This document shows, in pieces, positions 41,905 to 49,676 of a stretch of DNA of 64,000 nt. The DNA lies in assembly GCA_002298785.1 (NCBI GenBank), contig DBMR01000028.1, positions 14,767 through 78,766 of the forward strand, written 5' to 3'. This stretch comes from Verrucomicrobia subdivision 3 bacterium UBA693 (GTDB lineage Bacteria; Verrucomicrobiota; Verrucomicrobiia; Limisphaerales; UBA8199). The notes beneath the pieces were generated by a model, which saw nothing but the letters and a program-made list of their open reading frames with translations, was not told the origin of the DNA and searched no databases. Numbering within the stretch: the stretch's first letter is position 1; every line of letters starts with the position of its first letter. Position numbers and translations under genes: made by a program.

Positions 41905-42294
41905 ATGAGTTTTTACGACAAGCTGAAGTTCGACGGGCAGGGTTTGATCCCGGCCATCATCCAGGAGCAGAAGACTGGGCGCGTATTAATGATGGCCTAC
42001 ATGAACCAGGCCTCGCTGGAAAAAACCATCGAGACCGGCAAGACCCATTTCTGGAGCCGCTCGCGGCAAAAGTTCTGGATGAAAGGCGAATCCAGCGGGC
42101 ACACCCAGGCGGTGAAGGATATCGCGTTTGACTGCGACGGCGACACGCTCCTAATCCAGGTCGAGCAGATTGGGGCCGCTTGTCACGAAGGTTATCAATC
42201 CTGCTTTTTCCGGTCCATTCGTGAGGCCGGCCAGCAATTTCAGATTACCGAACCGCAATTGCAAACGCCGGAGGAGATTTACAAAAAGAGGTAA
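41905..42294 (+). CDS. hisI: Phosphoribosyl-AMP cyclohydrolase
   Basis: 129 aa. The full HisI signature is present: LMMAYMNQASLEKT, THFWSRSRQKFWMKGESSGH, the metal-binding DCDGDTLL and CHEGYQSCFFR with its Zn2+ cysteines. It opens the purine ring of phosphoribosyl-AMP in histidine synthesis. There is no HisE domain and no other his gene nearby, so this is a stand-alone hisI. Its TAA overlaps the next ATG (TAATG at 42292-42296), indicating translational coupling. Confidence 0.96.
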   Translation: MSFYDKLKFDGQGLIPAIIQEQKTGRVLMMAYMNQASLEKTIETGKTHFWSRSRQKFWMKGESSGHTQAVKDIAFDCDGDTLLIQVEQIGAACHEGYQSCFFRSIREAGQQFQITEPQLQTPEEIYKKR

Positions 42295-42941
42295 TGGACG
42301 AGGCCGTGCCATTTGCGAGCCGGGCTTGGACGCTTACTTTCCTGCTCCTGCTTTTTGCCCGGGGGATGGATTTCCTCAGCACCTGGATCGCGACGCCGAA
42401 CCTGGTGCTGGAGGGGAATCCCATCGCCCGGCGGTTAGGGTGGAAAGGTGGGATCCCGTTGAATCTCGGGATTTGCCTGCTGTTCGCCTCGTGGCCCGTG
42501 CCGGCGGTGATTATCGCCACGACCAGCGTACTGGTGGCGGCGCGTAACTTTCAGTCCGCGTGGCTGATGCGTTCCCTCGGCGAGCAGCGCTACCGGGATT
42601 GGCACATGGCTCGCATCCAGGAGACCAGCATCGGTTTATACCTGTTCTGCCTGTTCGGGCAGAGCGCCCTGTTCGCCGCGGTAGGTTTGGGGTTGGTGTA
42701 TTTCAGCGACAGCCGTCACAGTCCCCTGGCAGCGGGGATCGGCCTGGGCATCATCGGATACGCGCTGGCAGTTCTGATTTTCACCCTCTACGGGGTTTGG
42801 CGGCTGCGCCAAGCCTCGCTGCGCGAGGAGCGAGCCCGCCGCGCAGGAGTCGTTCTGCCAGAAGCCAAGGCGGCTTTGATTAACCAAACCCAGGACTCCA
42901 TCGATCCCTGGTCGACCGGCCGCGGCTGGGAAGGCAAGTGA
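42294..42941 (+). CDS. Small integral membrane protein, function unknown
   Basis: 215 aa with about four membrane helices (WTLTFLLLLFARGMDFLSTW, LNLGICLLFASWPVPAVII, GLYLFCLFGQSALFAAVGL, GIGLGIIGYALAVLIFTLYG) and a basic C-terminal tail (REERARRAG). The motif ATPNLVLEGNPIARRLGW lies after the first helix and may face the membrane surface. No family was recognised with confidence. It is coupled to hisI by stop-start overlap and ends 29 bp before trpE, so it is probably in the same transcript. Confidence 0.7.
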   Translation: MDEAVPFASRAWTLTFLLLLFARGMDFLSTWIATPNLVLEGNPIARRLGWKGGIPLNLGICLLFASWPVPAVIIATTSVLVAARNFQSAWLMRSLGEQRYRDWHMARIQETSIGLYLFCLFGQSALFAAVGLGLVYFSDSRHSPLAAGIGLGIIGYALAVLIFTLYGVWRLRQASLREERARRAGVVLPEAKAALINQTQDSIDPWSTGRGWEGK

Positions 42942-42970
42942 TCAGGCCAATTTCCGCACTCGAATCCACC

Positions 42971-44539
42971 ATGTACGAACCCACCCTGGACCAATTTCGA
43001 AGCCTGGCCGCGAAGGGCAACCTCATTCCCGTCACCCGCGTCCTGCTGGCTGATATCGAGACGCCTTTATCCGCCTACCGTAAGATTCGCGGCTACGGCG
43101 AAGCTTTCTTGTTTGAGTCGGTGGAAGGCGGCGAGCATCTCGGGCGCTATTCTTTCGTGGGATGCAATCCGCGCGCGGTCATTCGACAGACAGGCGCCCG
43201 TGTGGACCTGCTGGTGGATGGCAAAGTTACCGAGACTTACGCGGTCTCTCCACGAGCCAACTCGGCCGGGTCCGCAGTACCGGCGCCAGGAAATCAGTCG
43301 GCCACATGTGCACCCGCTACGGTTAAGGACGGCCTCGAGGTGGTCGAGCGGGTCATGAGCCAATACCGGCCGGTGGCGGTGCCGGGATTGCCGCGGTTCA
43401 CCGGCGGAGCATTGGGTTTTATCGGTTACGAATTCATCCATGATGTGGAACCAGTGGTGCCGCGCCCGCCTCGCGATGAGCTGGGTACGCCAGTCATGTA
43501 TTTTCTGGTGGCCGACCAGTTGCTGATATTTGACCGCGTCGCGCAGACGTTGACCGTGATGGTGAACGCCTGCCTGGACGGGGTCACGGTGGATGACGCG
43601 TACGAGGATGCCACCGCCGAAATTGAGCGCTTGGTTTCTTTGCTCGAACAACCGGCGGATCATCATCCCGTGACGCTGCCGGCCGAGGTTCCGTTCATTC
43701 CGTTTGTGTCAAACCTCACCCGGGAGCAATTCCTGGCGAACGTGGAGCAGTCCAAGAAGTACATCACGGCCGGGGACATTATTCAGGTCGTGGGTTCGCA
43801 GCGATTTTCCGTGCCGGTGCAGGCGGCGCCGCTCGATGTTTACCGCGCGGCGCGATCCATCAACCCGTCCCCGTACATGTTCCTGCTCGAGTTGGAGGGA
43901 TTCGCGCTAGTGGGAGCCTCGCCGGAGATTCATGTGCGTTGCGAGGATCGCAAAGTGGAGATTCGTCCGATCGCCGGGACACGGCGGCGGGGGGCGAGCC
44001 CGGAGGAGGATAAGGCGCTGGAAGCTGAGTTGCTGGCGGACCCCAAGGAACGCGCGGAGCATGTGATGCTGGTGGACCTGGCGCGGAACGACCTGGGCCG
44101 GGTGTGCGACTTCGGCACGGTGCAGGTGAAGGATCTCATGATCGTGGAGCGCTACAGCCACGTGATGCACATCGTGTCCCAGGTGGAAGGCAGCCTGTCC
44201 GGGGACCGGACGCCATACGATTTGATGCGCGCCACTTTTCCCGCCGGCACACTCAGCGGGGCGCCGAAGATTCGCGCCATGCAAATCATTTCGGAGCTGG
44301 AGCAAACCGCGCGGGGACCTTACGGAGGTTGCGTTGGTTATTTTTCTTTCAACGGCAACCTGGATTGCTGCATCACGATTCGCACGGCGCTGCTAAAGGA
44401 CGGGAAAGCCTATGTGCAAGCCGGGGGCGGATGGGTGAACGATTCCACCCCCGAAGGCGAGTATCAGGAGACCGTCAACAAGGCCAAGGCCATGCTTAAG
44501 GCCGTGGCCCTGGCGGAACAGTTCCGCGCTCGCGATTAA
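42971..44539 (+). CDS. trpE: Anthranilate synthase component I
   Basis: 522 aa. The chorismate-binding core is complete: GASPEIHVRCEDRKVEIRPI, AGTRRRGASPEED, ERAEHVMLVDLARNDLGRVC, YSHVMHIVSQVEG, TFPAGTLSGAPKIRAMQII and YGGCVGYFSFNGNLD. It makes anthranilate from chorismate and glutamine-derived ammonia. The N-terminal FLFESVEGGEHLGRYSF corresponds to the LLES feedback-inhibition region, reading LFES here. It is slightly longer than many homologues because of a Pro/Ala-rich insert near residues 93-118. No trpG is adjacent. PabB is the main alternative, but the length and the FES region favour TrpE. It is convergent with ycfL, overlapping it by 4 bp. Confidence 0.93.
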   Translation: MYEPTLDQFRSLAAKGNLIPVTRVLLADIETPLSAYRKIRGYGEAFLFESVEGGEHLGRYSFVGCNPRAVIRQTGARVDLLVDGKVTETYAVSPRANSAGSAVPAPGNQSATCAPATVKDGLEVVERVMSQYRPVAVPGLPRFTGGALGFIGYEFIHDVEPVVPRPPRDELGTPVMYFLVADQLLIFDRVAQTLTVMVNACLDGVTVDDAYEDATAEIERLVSLLEQPADHHPVTLPAEVPFIPFVSNLTREQFLANVEQSKKYITAGDIIQVVGSQRFSVPVQAAPLDVYRAARSINPSPYMFLLELEGFALVGASPEIHVRCEDRKVEIRPIAGTRRRGASPEEDKALEAELLADPKERAEHVMLVDLARNDLGRVCDFGTVQVKDLMIVERYSHVMHIVSQVEGSLSGDRTPYDLMRATFPAGTLSGAPKIRAMQIISELEQTARGPYGGCVGYFSFNGNLDCCITIRTALLKDGKAYVQAGGGWVNDSTPEGEYQETVNKAKAMLKAVALAEQFRARD

Positions 44540-44949
44540 CGCGCTTCGCGCACGCGAATGGTAAAGCGCTGGGCTTTATCATTGGCGGATACGAACGTGA
44601 CGCCTTCCTGGGCGTTTTCGTCCAGGAACAGGTTGCGGAAAGGCGTGTCTTCGACCACAAACCCCTGGCCATCTTTGAAGACGCAATTTATCTGCACCTG
44701 GAGCCGGCGGTTCTCGCGATTGCGGACGTTGGCGGCGACTTGCAGGCGGCCATCGGGCAAGCGGGTGCTCTGGATGCCGGAATGGGTGATGGAGCGTTGC
44801 GCGCCTGGGTCCAGGAGCACAAAGTTCGCGCTATCTTCAAGATTGTAGTTGTTGGCATTGACCGGTTGGTAGGCGCCCTCGTGGGATTTGCAGCCCAGCG
44901 CCAGGCCCAGGCTGGCGGCGGTCAGTACCAAAAGCAGTGACTTTTTCAT
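44536..44949 (-). CDS. ycfL: YcfL-like lipoprotein (DUF1425)
   Basis: 137 aa. Lipoprotein signal with lipobox SLGLALGC (Cys20). The remainder is a compact beta domain (LQVAANVRNRENRRLQVQIN, VEDTPFRNLFLDENAQ). In proteobacteria, YcfL-like proteins are encoded next to lpoB and COG3014 lipoproteins; their role is unknown but the context points to cell-envelope synthesis. Its ATG overlaps the preceding stop (ATGA), so it is the coupled third gene of the lpoB operon. Confidence 0.85.
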   Translation of the reverse strand: MKKSLLLVLTAASLGLALGCKSHEGAYQPVNANNYNLEDSANFVLLDPGAQRSITHSGIQSTRLPDGRLQVAANVRNRENRRLQVQINCVFKDGQGFVVEDTPFRNLFLDENAQEGVTFVSANDKAQRFTIRVREAR

Positions 44950-46178
44950 AAAGTTAAAGGAGTAGCTGATTGGTCGCTAACAAACAGGATTTTGTCTTTT
45001 CCCGTGGAAACTTCGAAACTGATTTGCTTGGTGAGATTGGCGATGGGATTGCCCGAGGCATCCAGGAATCGAGCCGTGAGCGTGTGCTTGCCGGGGGGCA
45101 GTTCCAGGTTCATAAACGTGAGGTAATGGGGCAGGTTATCCCAGGTGCGAACATCCGCGGCCGGGGTAGTGGCGGCGGAGATCACCTTGCTGATCACACC
45201 GGCCAGGGCGATGCCCAAACCCACTTGTTGGGTCGTTTCGTCGTGGCTGGCAATCGCGGTGCTCAACCCGCCGATCATCGCCACGTTCCCCGCGGTGTCG
45301 GTGGCGGATTTGAACACAGCCTTGTTCCCCAGAATGTGGTCCATGACACGTCCGCCCCGGGTCGTGGCCTGGAATGCGAGATCGTCCGTGGGCGCTACCG
45401 GAATGGCGAAGGAATCGAACGTCATTTGCGCCGAGGCTACGGGGGAGGGCACGGCGTTGAAGCGCAGTTGCTCGCCATACTGACCGGTGGCGACCTTCCT
45501 GGGTCCGGGGCCGAATTCGATGAAAACCAGGACATTGGCCTTGGTATTGAACGGGGGCAGGGTGATGTTTTTCGCCGAGGCCTGGGCGCGCTTGAGCGCA
45601 TCCGTGCCATCTCCTCCCAGCTTTGCTGAAGCCAGCCCATCGAGGTAATCCGCCAGCACCCAGTCTCCGGCGTATTCCTTTTTCTCGGTGTCGCTATCGG
45701 CGAGTTGGGCTGAGCGGAAGCAGGCGCGGGCATTGTCCGGCTGGCCATCCATCCAGTAAATCATGCCACGGTAAATATACGCCATGCAGCGCTCGTAGGG
45801 CTCTCCGAGAAACGTCTTTTTGGACTCCTCCCGAAAGTAGCTGCGGGACTGCTTGGCGGTTTTATCCTGGCTGAAGACGCCGCCGATGCGCCAGAGGGCG
45901 TCATCGAGCAGGTTCTTGGCCTGGGTGAAATCACCGCGGCGCATGTAGGCCAGCGCCGTGCGGTATTGCCACAATACCTTGTCGCGCGGCGGGCCGTTGG
46001 TGATCGCGTTCGGGCCATCCTCGAGGAGGTTGCCCGTCAGTTGCAGCGGGGGCTTCTTGTCCGTGGTGGCGCAGCCCGCCACCGCGAGGCTGAAGGCGCA
46101 GCAAGCCACGGCCATGAGCCGGCGGTGGCGCCGTCGCTCCGGCTGTACGCCGCTGCCGCATTTACCGGTAAGCGGCAT
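44946..46178 (-). CDS. COG3014-type lipoprotein with TPR-like region
   Basis: About 410 aa. Lipobox SLAVAGC (Cys36 with this start). The first half is helical (WQYRTALAYMRRGDFTQAKNLLDDALW, YIYRGMIYWMDGQPDNARACFRSAQ), TPR-like. The second half is beta-rich with a Gly-rich amphipathic segment (GLGIALAGVISKVISAATTP). COG3014 proteins accompany LpoB and YcfL homologues. The start at 46178 overlaps the end of lpoB by 17 bp; an ATG at 46115 would leave a shorter signal peptide directly at MAVACCAFSL and is equally possible. Probably attached to the outer membrane. Confidence 0.8.
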   Translation of the reverse strand: MPLTGKCGSGVQPERRRHRRLMAVACCAFSLAVAGCATTDKKPPLQLTGNLLEDGPNAITNGPPRDKVLWQYRTALAYMRRGDFTQAKNLLDDALWRIGGVFSQDKTAKQSRSYFREESKKTFLGEPYERCMAYIYRGMIYWMDGQPDNARACFRSAQLADSDTEKKEYAGDWVLADYLDGLASAKLGGDGTDALKRAQASAKNITLPPFNTKANVLVFIEFGPGPRKVATGQYGEQLRFNAVPSPVASAQMTFDSFAIPVAPTDDLAFQATTRGGRVMDHILGNKAVFKSATDTAGNVAMIGGLSTAIASHDETTQQVGLGIALAGVISKVISAATTPAADVRTWDNLPHYLTFMNLELPPGKHTLTARFLDASGNPIANLTKQISFEVSTGKDKILFVSDQSATPLTL

Positions 46179-46791
46179 CTTCGAGTCCCTGCTTTTTGAT
46201 TTCCGCGGAATCTTCCCAAATGATGTCGGTGGTGCGAGCATCGATTAGTTGGAACGTGTAGAGGATGTAATCGCTGATGCCGGCTTTGGTCTTGGTGCTG
46301 AGCCCTTCCAATTTGCCAGTCAGGAAGAAGTCGGCGCCTTTGAATTCCTGGATGTTTGGGTCGGTGGTGGAGGTGACCTGGCCGGATTGTTTCATCTGGC
46401 GCTCTTTCTCGAGCGCGGCCATGCGTTCACGCGCCAGGAACAGCACCTTGCCACGCGCCTTGGAATTGAGCTCGACGCGGATGCGGCTCAGGAAAATGTC
46501 CTTGTTGATGGGGAAACGGGTGTCGTTGACCACCGGATCGAGGACGACTCGAGGAGTTCCCTGCGCGTTGGCAATCTGCGGGGTCGTGAGAATGCTGCGG
46601 GCCATCTTATCTGTTACGGCCACCAGGTCCTGGGACTCCACGCCGGTGCCGGCCACAAAACCGCGTTCGTCCGGGCGCATTTCGGTCACCGGCACGCCGG
46701 AGGGATTTTTGACTCCGGAGGAGGCGCATCCGGCGAGCAGCCAGGCTACAGCCAGGGCGGAGAGCGGAACAAAGTAACTGGTCAATTTCAT
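46162..46791 (-). CDS. lpoB: LpoB-like penicillin-binding protein activator lipoprotein
   Basis: 209 aa. Lipoprotein signal WLLAGC (Cys22). The globular domain shows the LpoB pattern: DLVAVTDKMARSILT, RVVLDPVVNDTRFPINKDIFLSRIRVEL, GADFFLTGKLEGLSTK and YILYTFQLIDARTTDIIWED. In E. coli LpoB crosses the periplasm to activate PBP1B; whether a cognate synthase is regulated here is unknown. First gene of a three-gene lipoprotein operon, preceded by a structured leader and a promoter-like sequence (47078-47050). Confidence 0.87.
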   Translation of the reverse strand: MKLTSYFVPLSALAVAWLLAGCASSGVKNPSGVPVTEMRPDERGFVAGTGVESQDLVAVTDKMARSILTTPQIANAQGTPRVVLDPVVNDTRFPINKDIFLSRIRVELNSKARGKVLFLARERMAALEKERQMKQSGQVTSTTDPNIQEFKGADFFLTGKLEGLSTKTKAGISDYILYTFQLIDARTTDIIWEDSAEIKKQGLEDAAYR

Positions 46792-46838
46792 AGCTGAATA
46801 TGGTTTGGTTGAATCATTAACTCAATGTGCGGAAGTAG

Positions 46839-46973
46839 ATTGTTGGAGGGAGGCTGCTTTAAGGCCGGACGGCCCGTGTCCTTGGCGATGGTCCCATCAA
46901 GGATACCGCGCAGGAATCTGCAATACGTGCCCGGCCGGCCACTGAAGCCGCCCGGCACCGCACCGCCAGCAAT
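46839..46973 (-). ncRNA. Highly structured RNA element in the lpoB leader (unassigned; possible cis-regulator or 6S-like RNA)
   Basis: Nested stems can be drawn by eye. 46839-46846 pairs with 46966-46973 (8 bp, one G-U). GGC and GCTT (46852-46859) pair with AAGC and GCC (46945-46952) around a 1x1 mismatch. GGCCGG (46863-46868) pairs with CCGGCC (46935-46940). Inside are two hairpins: TCCTTG/CAAGGA (46879-46884/46898-46903) and GCAG-GAAT-CTGC (46910-46921). A minus-strand promoter-like site at 47078-47050 would place the element in a ~250-nt lpoB leader. Minus GGGAAGGCCGC (47038-47028) could instead pair with GCAGCCTCCC (46857-46848), giving a mutually exclusive fold. Minus GGCCGTCCGGCCTTAAA (46874-46858) loosely recalls the 3' bubble strand of E. 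coli 6S RNA. The remainder of the gene-free stretch (47079-47262) shows nothing clear. Confidence 0.4.
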
Positions 46974-47049
46974 GGTCTCTTAATGCCCACTTAGATATTC
47001 GACGATGGTCGCCAAGCTTTATTCGGGGCGGCCTTCCCGTCTGCATCTC

Positions 47050-47078
47050 ACTATACCTCAAGGGTATTGGGCACACAA
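47050..47078 (-). promoter_or_regulatory. Candidate sigma-70-type promoter upstream of the lpoB leader
   Basis: On the minus strand TTGTGT (47078-47073) is separated by 17 bp from TATAGT (47055-47050), a 5 of 6 match to the -10 consensus. Initiation near 47043 would give a leader of about 250 nt before the lpoB ATG, spanning the folded element. Confidence 0.4.
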
Positions 47079-47262
47079 TTCAAACCACGGGCGGGGACGA
47101 GGCCGGAGCGGAGTCCGGGGGACGGTCGGGCATGGCCAGCGCTGATTACGACTGGGATGGAGAATTGGCCGGGTTTGAACCGAAAAACTCACTCGAGCCA
47201 GCCAAAGCCATGGGCATTGGCCGGCAGCAACTCAGGAGAGGAGGCAGGGTCTGAACCGATGG

Positions 47263-47496
47263 TCAGGACTTCTTTTTCCATTCCGCCAGCTTCTTGATGA
47301 GGGCGGCATCTTCTTTGTTCGGGTTGCACTTGGTGCAGGATTTGCCCTCTTTGTGGGCGGCGATGCAACATTTGTTTTTGCAGTCGCGCTTTTCTTCGAG
47401 AGCCTGCTGGCAACACGTGAGCTTCTTGGCCTGCGCGAAGGCCGGAACGGAAAGCAGGGCGACAGCACAGGCCAGGGTGAACAGGACGCGTTTCAT
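47263..47496 (-). CDS. Small secreted cysteine-rich protein, function unknown
   Basis: 77 aa. Signal peptide with cleavage after VPAFA. The mature part of about 55 residues has seven Cys (TCCQQALEEKRDC, KNKCCIAAHKEGKSC and TKC) and a Lys-rich helical tail. The CC...C...CC...C...C spacing could bind metal or form disulfides. It lies 65 bp after nagB on the same strand and may be the last gene of that unit. No known family recognised. Confidence 0.65.
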   Translation of the reverse strand: MKRVLFTLACAVALLSVPAFAQAKKLTCCQQALEEKRDCKNKCCIAAHKEGKSCTKCNPNKEDAALIKKLAEWKKKS

Positions 47497-47561
47497 AAGG
47501 TAATATTAGACGCCGAACGCGCCGGGAGTATTCACACGAGACCGGCGCGGAAATTGACGAG

Positions 47562-48347
47562 TTAACGGTAATCCTGCCAATCAGGCTCGTTTTCGAAGAT
47601 CCACCGGTAGTAGTCCTTCTCTTTCAAATCGGCGGCGGCTTCCTCGTCCACGATCACGGTGCAGCGGGCGTGCAACTGGAGCGCGGAAGCGCTGACCATG
47701 CTGGTGATGGGGCCTTCGACGGCCTGGGCGACCACCTGCGCTTTGCTGTCGCCGGTGGCGAGCAGGACGCAGCGGCGCGCTTCGATAATTGTGCCCACGC
47801 CCATCGTGATGGCGCGGCGCGGCATATGTTCCTCGCCGCCGAAGAACGGGGCGTTTTGCTTGATCGTGGTGGGGGTCAGGGCTTTGACCCGGGTGCGGGA
47901 GCGTAAGGCGGACAGGGGTTCGTTAAACCCGATGTGGCCGGCTTTGCCGATCCCGAGCAACTGGAGGTCGATGCCGCCAAACCGTTTGATCAGGGCTTCG
48001 TAGTGCTGGCACTCGGCTTCCAGGTTCTCGGCCATTCCGTTGGGCAGGTGCGTGTTGCGCAAATCAAGATTCACCGACCGGAACAGGTGGTGATTCATGT
48101 AATGCCGATACGAATTCGGGTCGCTGGGCATCAACCCGACGTATTCGTCGAGATTGAACGTGGTGCAAAGGGAGAAGTCGAGGTGCTCTTCCCGGTGCAT
48201 TTGCACCAGGTGGCGGTAAACGCGTTCCATGGTGGAACCGGTGGCCAAGCCTAAAATCAGGTGGGGATTGCCGCGAAGCTCCTTCGAAATAATCCGGGAC
48301 ACTAAAGCGGCGGCGGCTTCTTTGGACGGCTGTATGATGACTTCCAT
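47562..48347 (-). CDS. nagB: Glucosamine-6-phosphate deaminase-like protein with D-to-A at a catalytic position
   Basis: 261 aa, normal NagB length. It shows ILGLATGSTMERVY (phosphate loop), FNLDEYVGL (Asp67, equivalent to catalytic Asp72 of E. coli) and HIGFNEP (His138 and Glu143, equivalent to His143 and Glu148). The residue matching Asp141 is Ala136 (GIGKAGHIGFNEP). NagB converts glucosamine-6-phosphate to fructose-6-phosphate and ammonia. From memory, some Bacteroidetes homologues also lack Asp here, so this may mark a subfamily rather than a dead enzyme. Neighbours are a Gfo/Idh/MocA oxidoreductase and a sugar aminotransferase, consistent with amino-sugar metabolism. Confidence 0.88.
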   Translation of the reverse strand: MEVIIQPSKEAAAALVSRIISKELRGNPHLILGLATGSTMERVYRHLVQMHREEHLDFSLCTTFNLDEYVGLMPSDPNSYRHYMNHHLFRSVNLDLRNTHLPNGMAENLEAECQHYEALIKRFGGIDLQLLGIGKAGHIGFNEPLSALRSRTRVKALTPTTIKQNAPFFGGEEHMPRRAITMGVGTIIEARRCVLLATGDSKAQVVAQAVEGPITSMVSASALQLHARCTVIVDEEAAADLKEKDYYRWIFENEPDWQDYR

Positions 48348-48407
48348 GGATTTGATTGAAGCAGCAAACGGGCGGGGAAGCAGCTAAAAACGGGAGCGCC
48401 GATGTCT

Positions 48408-48437
48408 GTTTGGGGCGGGTTCGCACCCGCCCCAAAC
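48408..48437 (-). terminator. Perfect 13-bp hairpin with GNRA-type tetraloop
   Basis: Arms GTTTGGGGCGGGT (48408-48420) and ACCCGCCCCAAAC (48425-48437) are exact complements around TCGC. Read on the minus strand the loop is GCGA, a GNRA tetraloop. It lies 23 bp past the oxidoreductase stop and before nagB. No T-run follows directly, so it may be a stem-only terminator or an RNA-stabilising hairpin. Confidence 0.55.
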
Positions 48438-48459
48438 GAGATGGATAGCGGTCCGGCGG

Positions 48460-49533
48460 TTACGCGAGGCCGAATTCCTTCTTGTTCTGCTCGAAGGAAA
48501 CCAGCACGGGCCGATCGGCAAGCTTGCTCTTGAGCAACGCCTGTTCATCGGCTCCGGAAGTGAGCGGGAGGGCGACTTGGCCGCCTTCGGCGGCGCTGCG
48601 CTGCAGCGCGAGCATGATCTCGGCTCCCAGCACAGCATGCTCAAAATTGCATTGATGCACCTTCGAGCTGTCGTCCAGCCAGTCGGCCATTTCCTGGATG
48701 TACGGCGGCATGTCAGCGTCGTAATTCATCGCGCCTTCGCCAACCTGGTAGCCGCCGGATTTGGTGACGGCGCGCCATCCGCCGTTGGTCAGCACTTCGG
48801 CGAAGCCTTCGGTGCCTTGCGCGCCGATGCGGTTTTTGCCCCACCATTTGCCGACTTCCGGCTGGTCGGGCGCGCCCGCGCCGCACTCATAGATGCCGCG
48901 CACGCCGTTGGCGAATTGGACAAAACCCCCGATGTAATCCGGCGAAGGGTGGTTGTCCGCAAATTTCACTTTGCCGGCCGCCTGTGCCATCGCCCAGGTG
49001 GCGGGTGTATAGTCATTATACCAGCAGGAGTAGTCGATCAGGTGTGAGAGCATGTGGGTCATCCAGCCGGTGGCGGAACCGTAAACGGTGTGCACGCGGC
49101 CCAGGGCGCCGCTGGCGATGATCTCTTTGACCTTTTGGTAGTGCTTGCCGTAGCGATGCTGGTGGCTGACGACGGCTTTGAGCCCGGATTTCTTCAGCAA
49201 ATCACGGATGGTGAAAACTTCGGCGCTGGTCAGCGCCACCGGTTTTTCGAATGCCACCAGCTTCGAGCCCGCTTCGGCGGCCGCCTGAAGGAAAGGGATG
49301 CGCAGATGCGGCATCGTGCAAAAGCAGAAGACGTCCGGCTTGAGCTGCCGGGCGAGCGCGGCGGCGTCCGTCCCTTTTTGCGGATTGCCCAGCTTTGGCG
49401 CCGCGTCGTCCAGGCGCTTTTGGTCAATGTCGCAGATGCCGACGACCTGGAATTTGGGGTTGGCGTTGAAGGAGGTTGCGTGGTGCATGCCGCGTTTGCC
49501 CATGCCCACGACCAATACGGTATATTTGCTCAT
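48460..49533 (-). CDS. Gfo/Idh/MocA-family oxidoreductase
   Basis: 357 aa. An N-terminal Rossmann fold begins at once (TVLVVGMGKRGMHHA; GICDIDQKRLDDA). The EKP motif (LVAFEKPVALTSAEV) is the nicotinamide-binding, catalytic-lysine motif of the family. The C-terminal alpha/beta sheet domain contains GWMTHMLSHLIDY, where the family's catalytic His would be expected. These enzymes oxidise or reduce sugars or inositols with NAD(P); the substrate cannot be read. Upstream is a DegT-type aminotransferase, downstream nagB, suggesting a nucleotide-sugar or amino-sugar pathway. Confidence 0.92.
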   Translation of the reverse strand: MSKYTVLVVGMGKRGMHHATSFNANPKFQVVGICDIDQKRLDDAAPKLGNPQKGTDAAALARQLKPDVFCFCTMPHLRIPFLQAAAEAGSKLVAFEKPVALTSAEVFTIRDLLKKSGLKAVVSHQHRYGKHYQKVKEIIASGALGRVHTVYGSATGWMTHMLSHLIDYSCWYNDYTPATWAMAQAAGKVKFADNHPSPDYIGGFVQFANGVRGIYECGAGAPDQPEVGKWWGKNRIGAQGTEGFAEVLTNGGWRAVTKSGGYQVGEGAMNYDADMPPYIQEMADWLDDSSKVHQCNFEHAVLGAEIMLALQRSAAEGGQVALPLTSGADEQALLKSKLADRPVLVSFEQNKKEFGLA

Positions 49534-49562
49534 GCGAAAAAAGGTGTCCGGGTTTGATGGTG

Positions 49563-49599
49563 AACGCCGGAGTCCGGAACCAGCCCGAACTCCGGCGTT
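49563..49599 (-). terminator. 11-bp perfect stem between aminotransferase and oxidoreductase genes
   Basis: AACGCCGGAGT (49563-49573) and ACTCCGGCGTT (49589-49599) are exact inverted arms with a 15-nt loop. It lies 77 bp after the aminotransferase stop and 29 bp before the oxidoreductase ATG. It could be a terminator, an attenuator or a processing site. Confidence 0.45.
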
Positions 49600-49676
49600 T
49601 AACTAATAACTCTCGAAAAGATCTGGAACCGGGAGCGGCCGTTTCCGCCGACCGCCGGTCCCTGGCAAGTCGCAGT

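Noticed and set aside
46938..46944. GCCACTG, a motif of cobalamin riboswitches, in the lpoB leader
   Set aside because: It lies on the plus strand, away from the lpoB transcript. The other B12 elements are absent and the order of elements does not fit.
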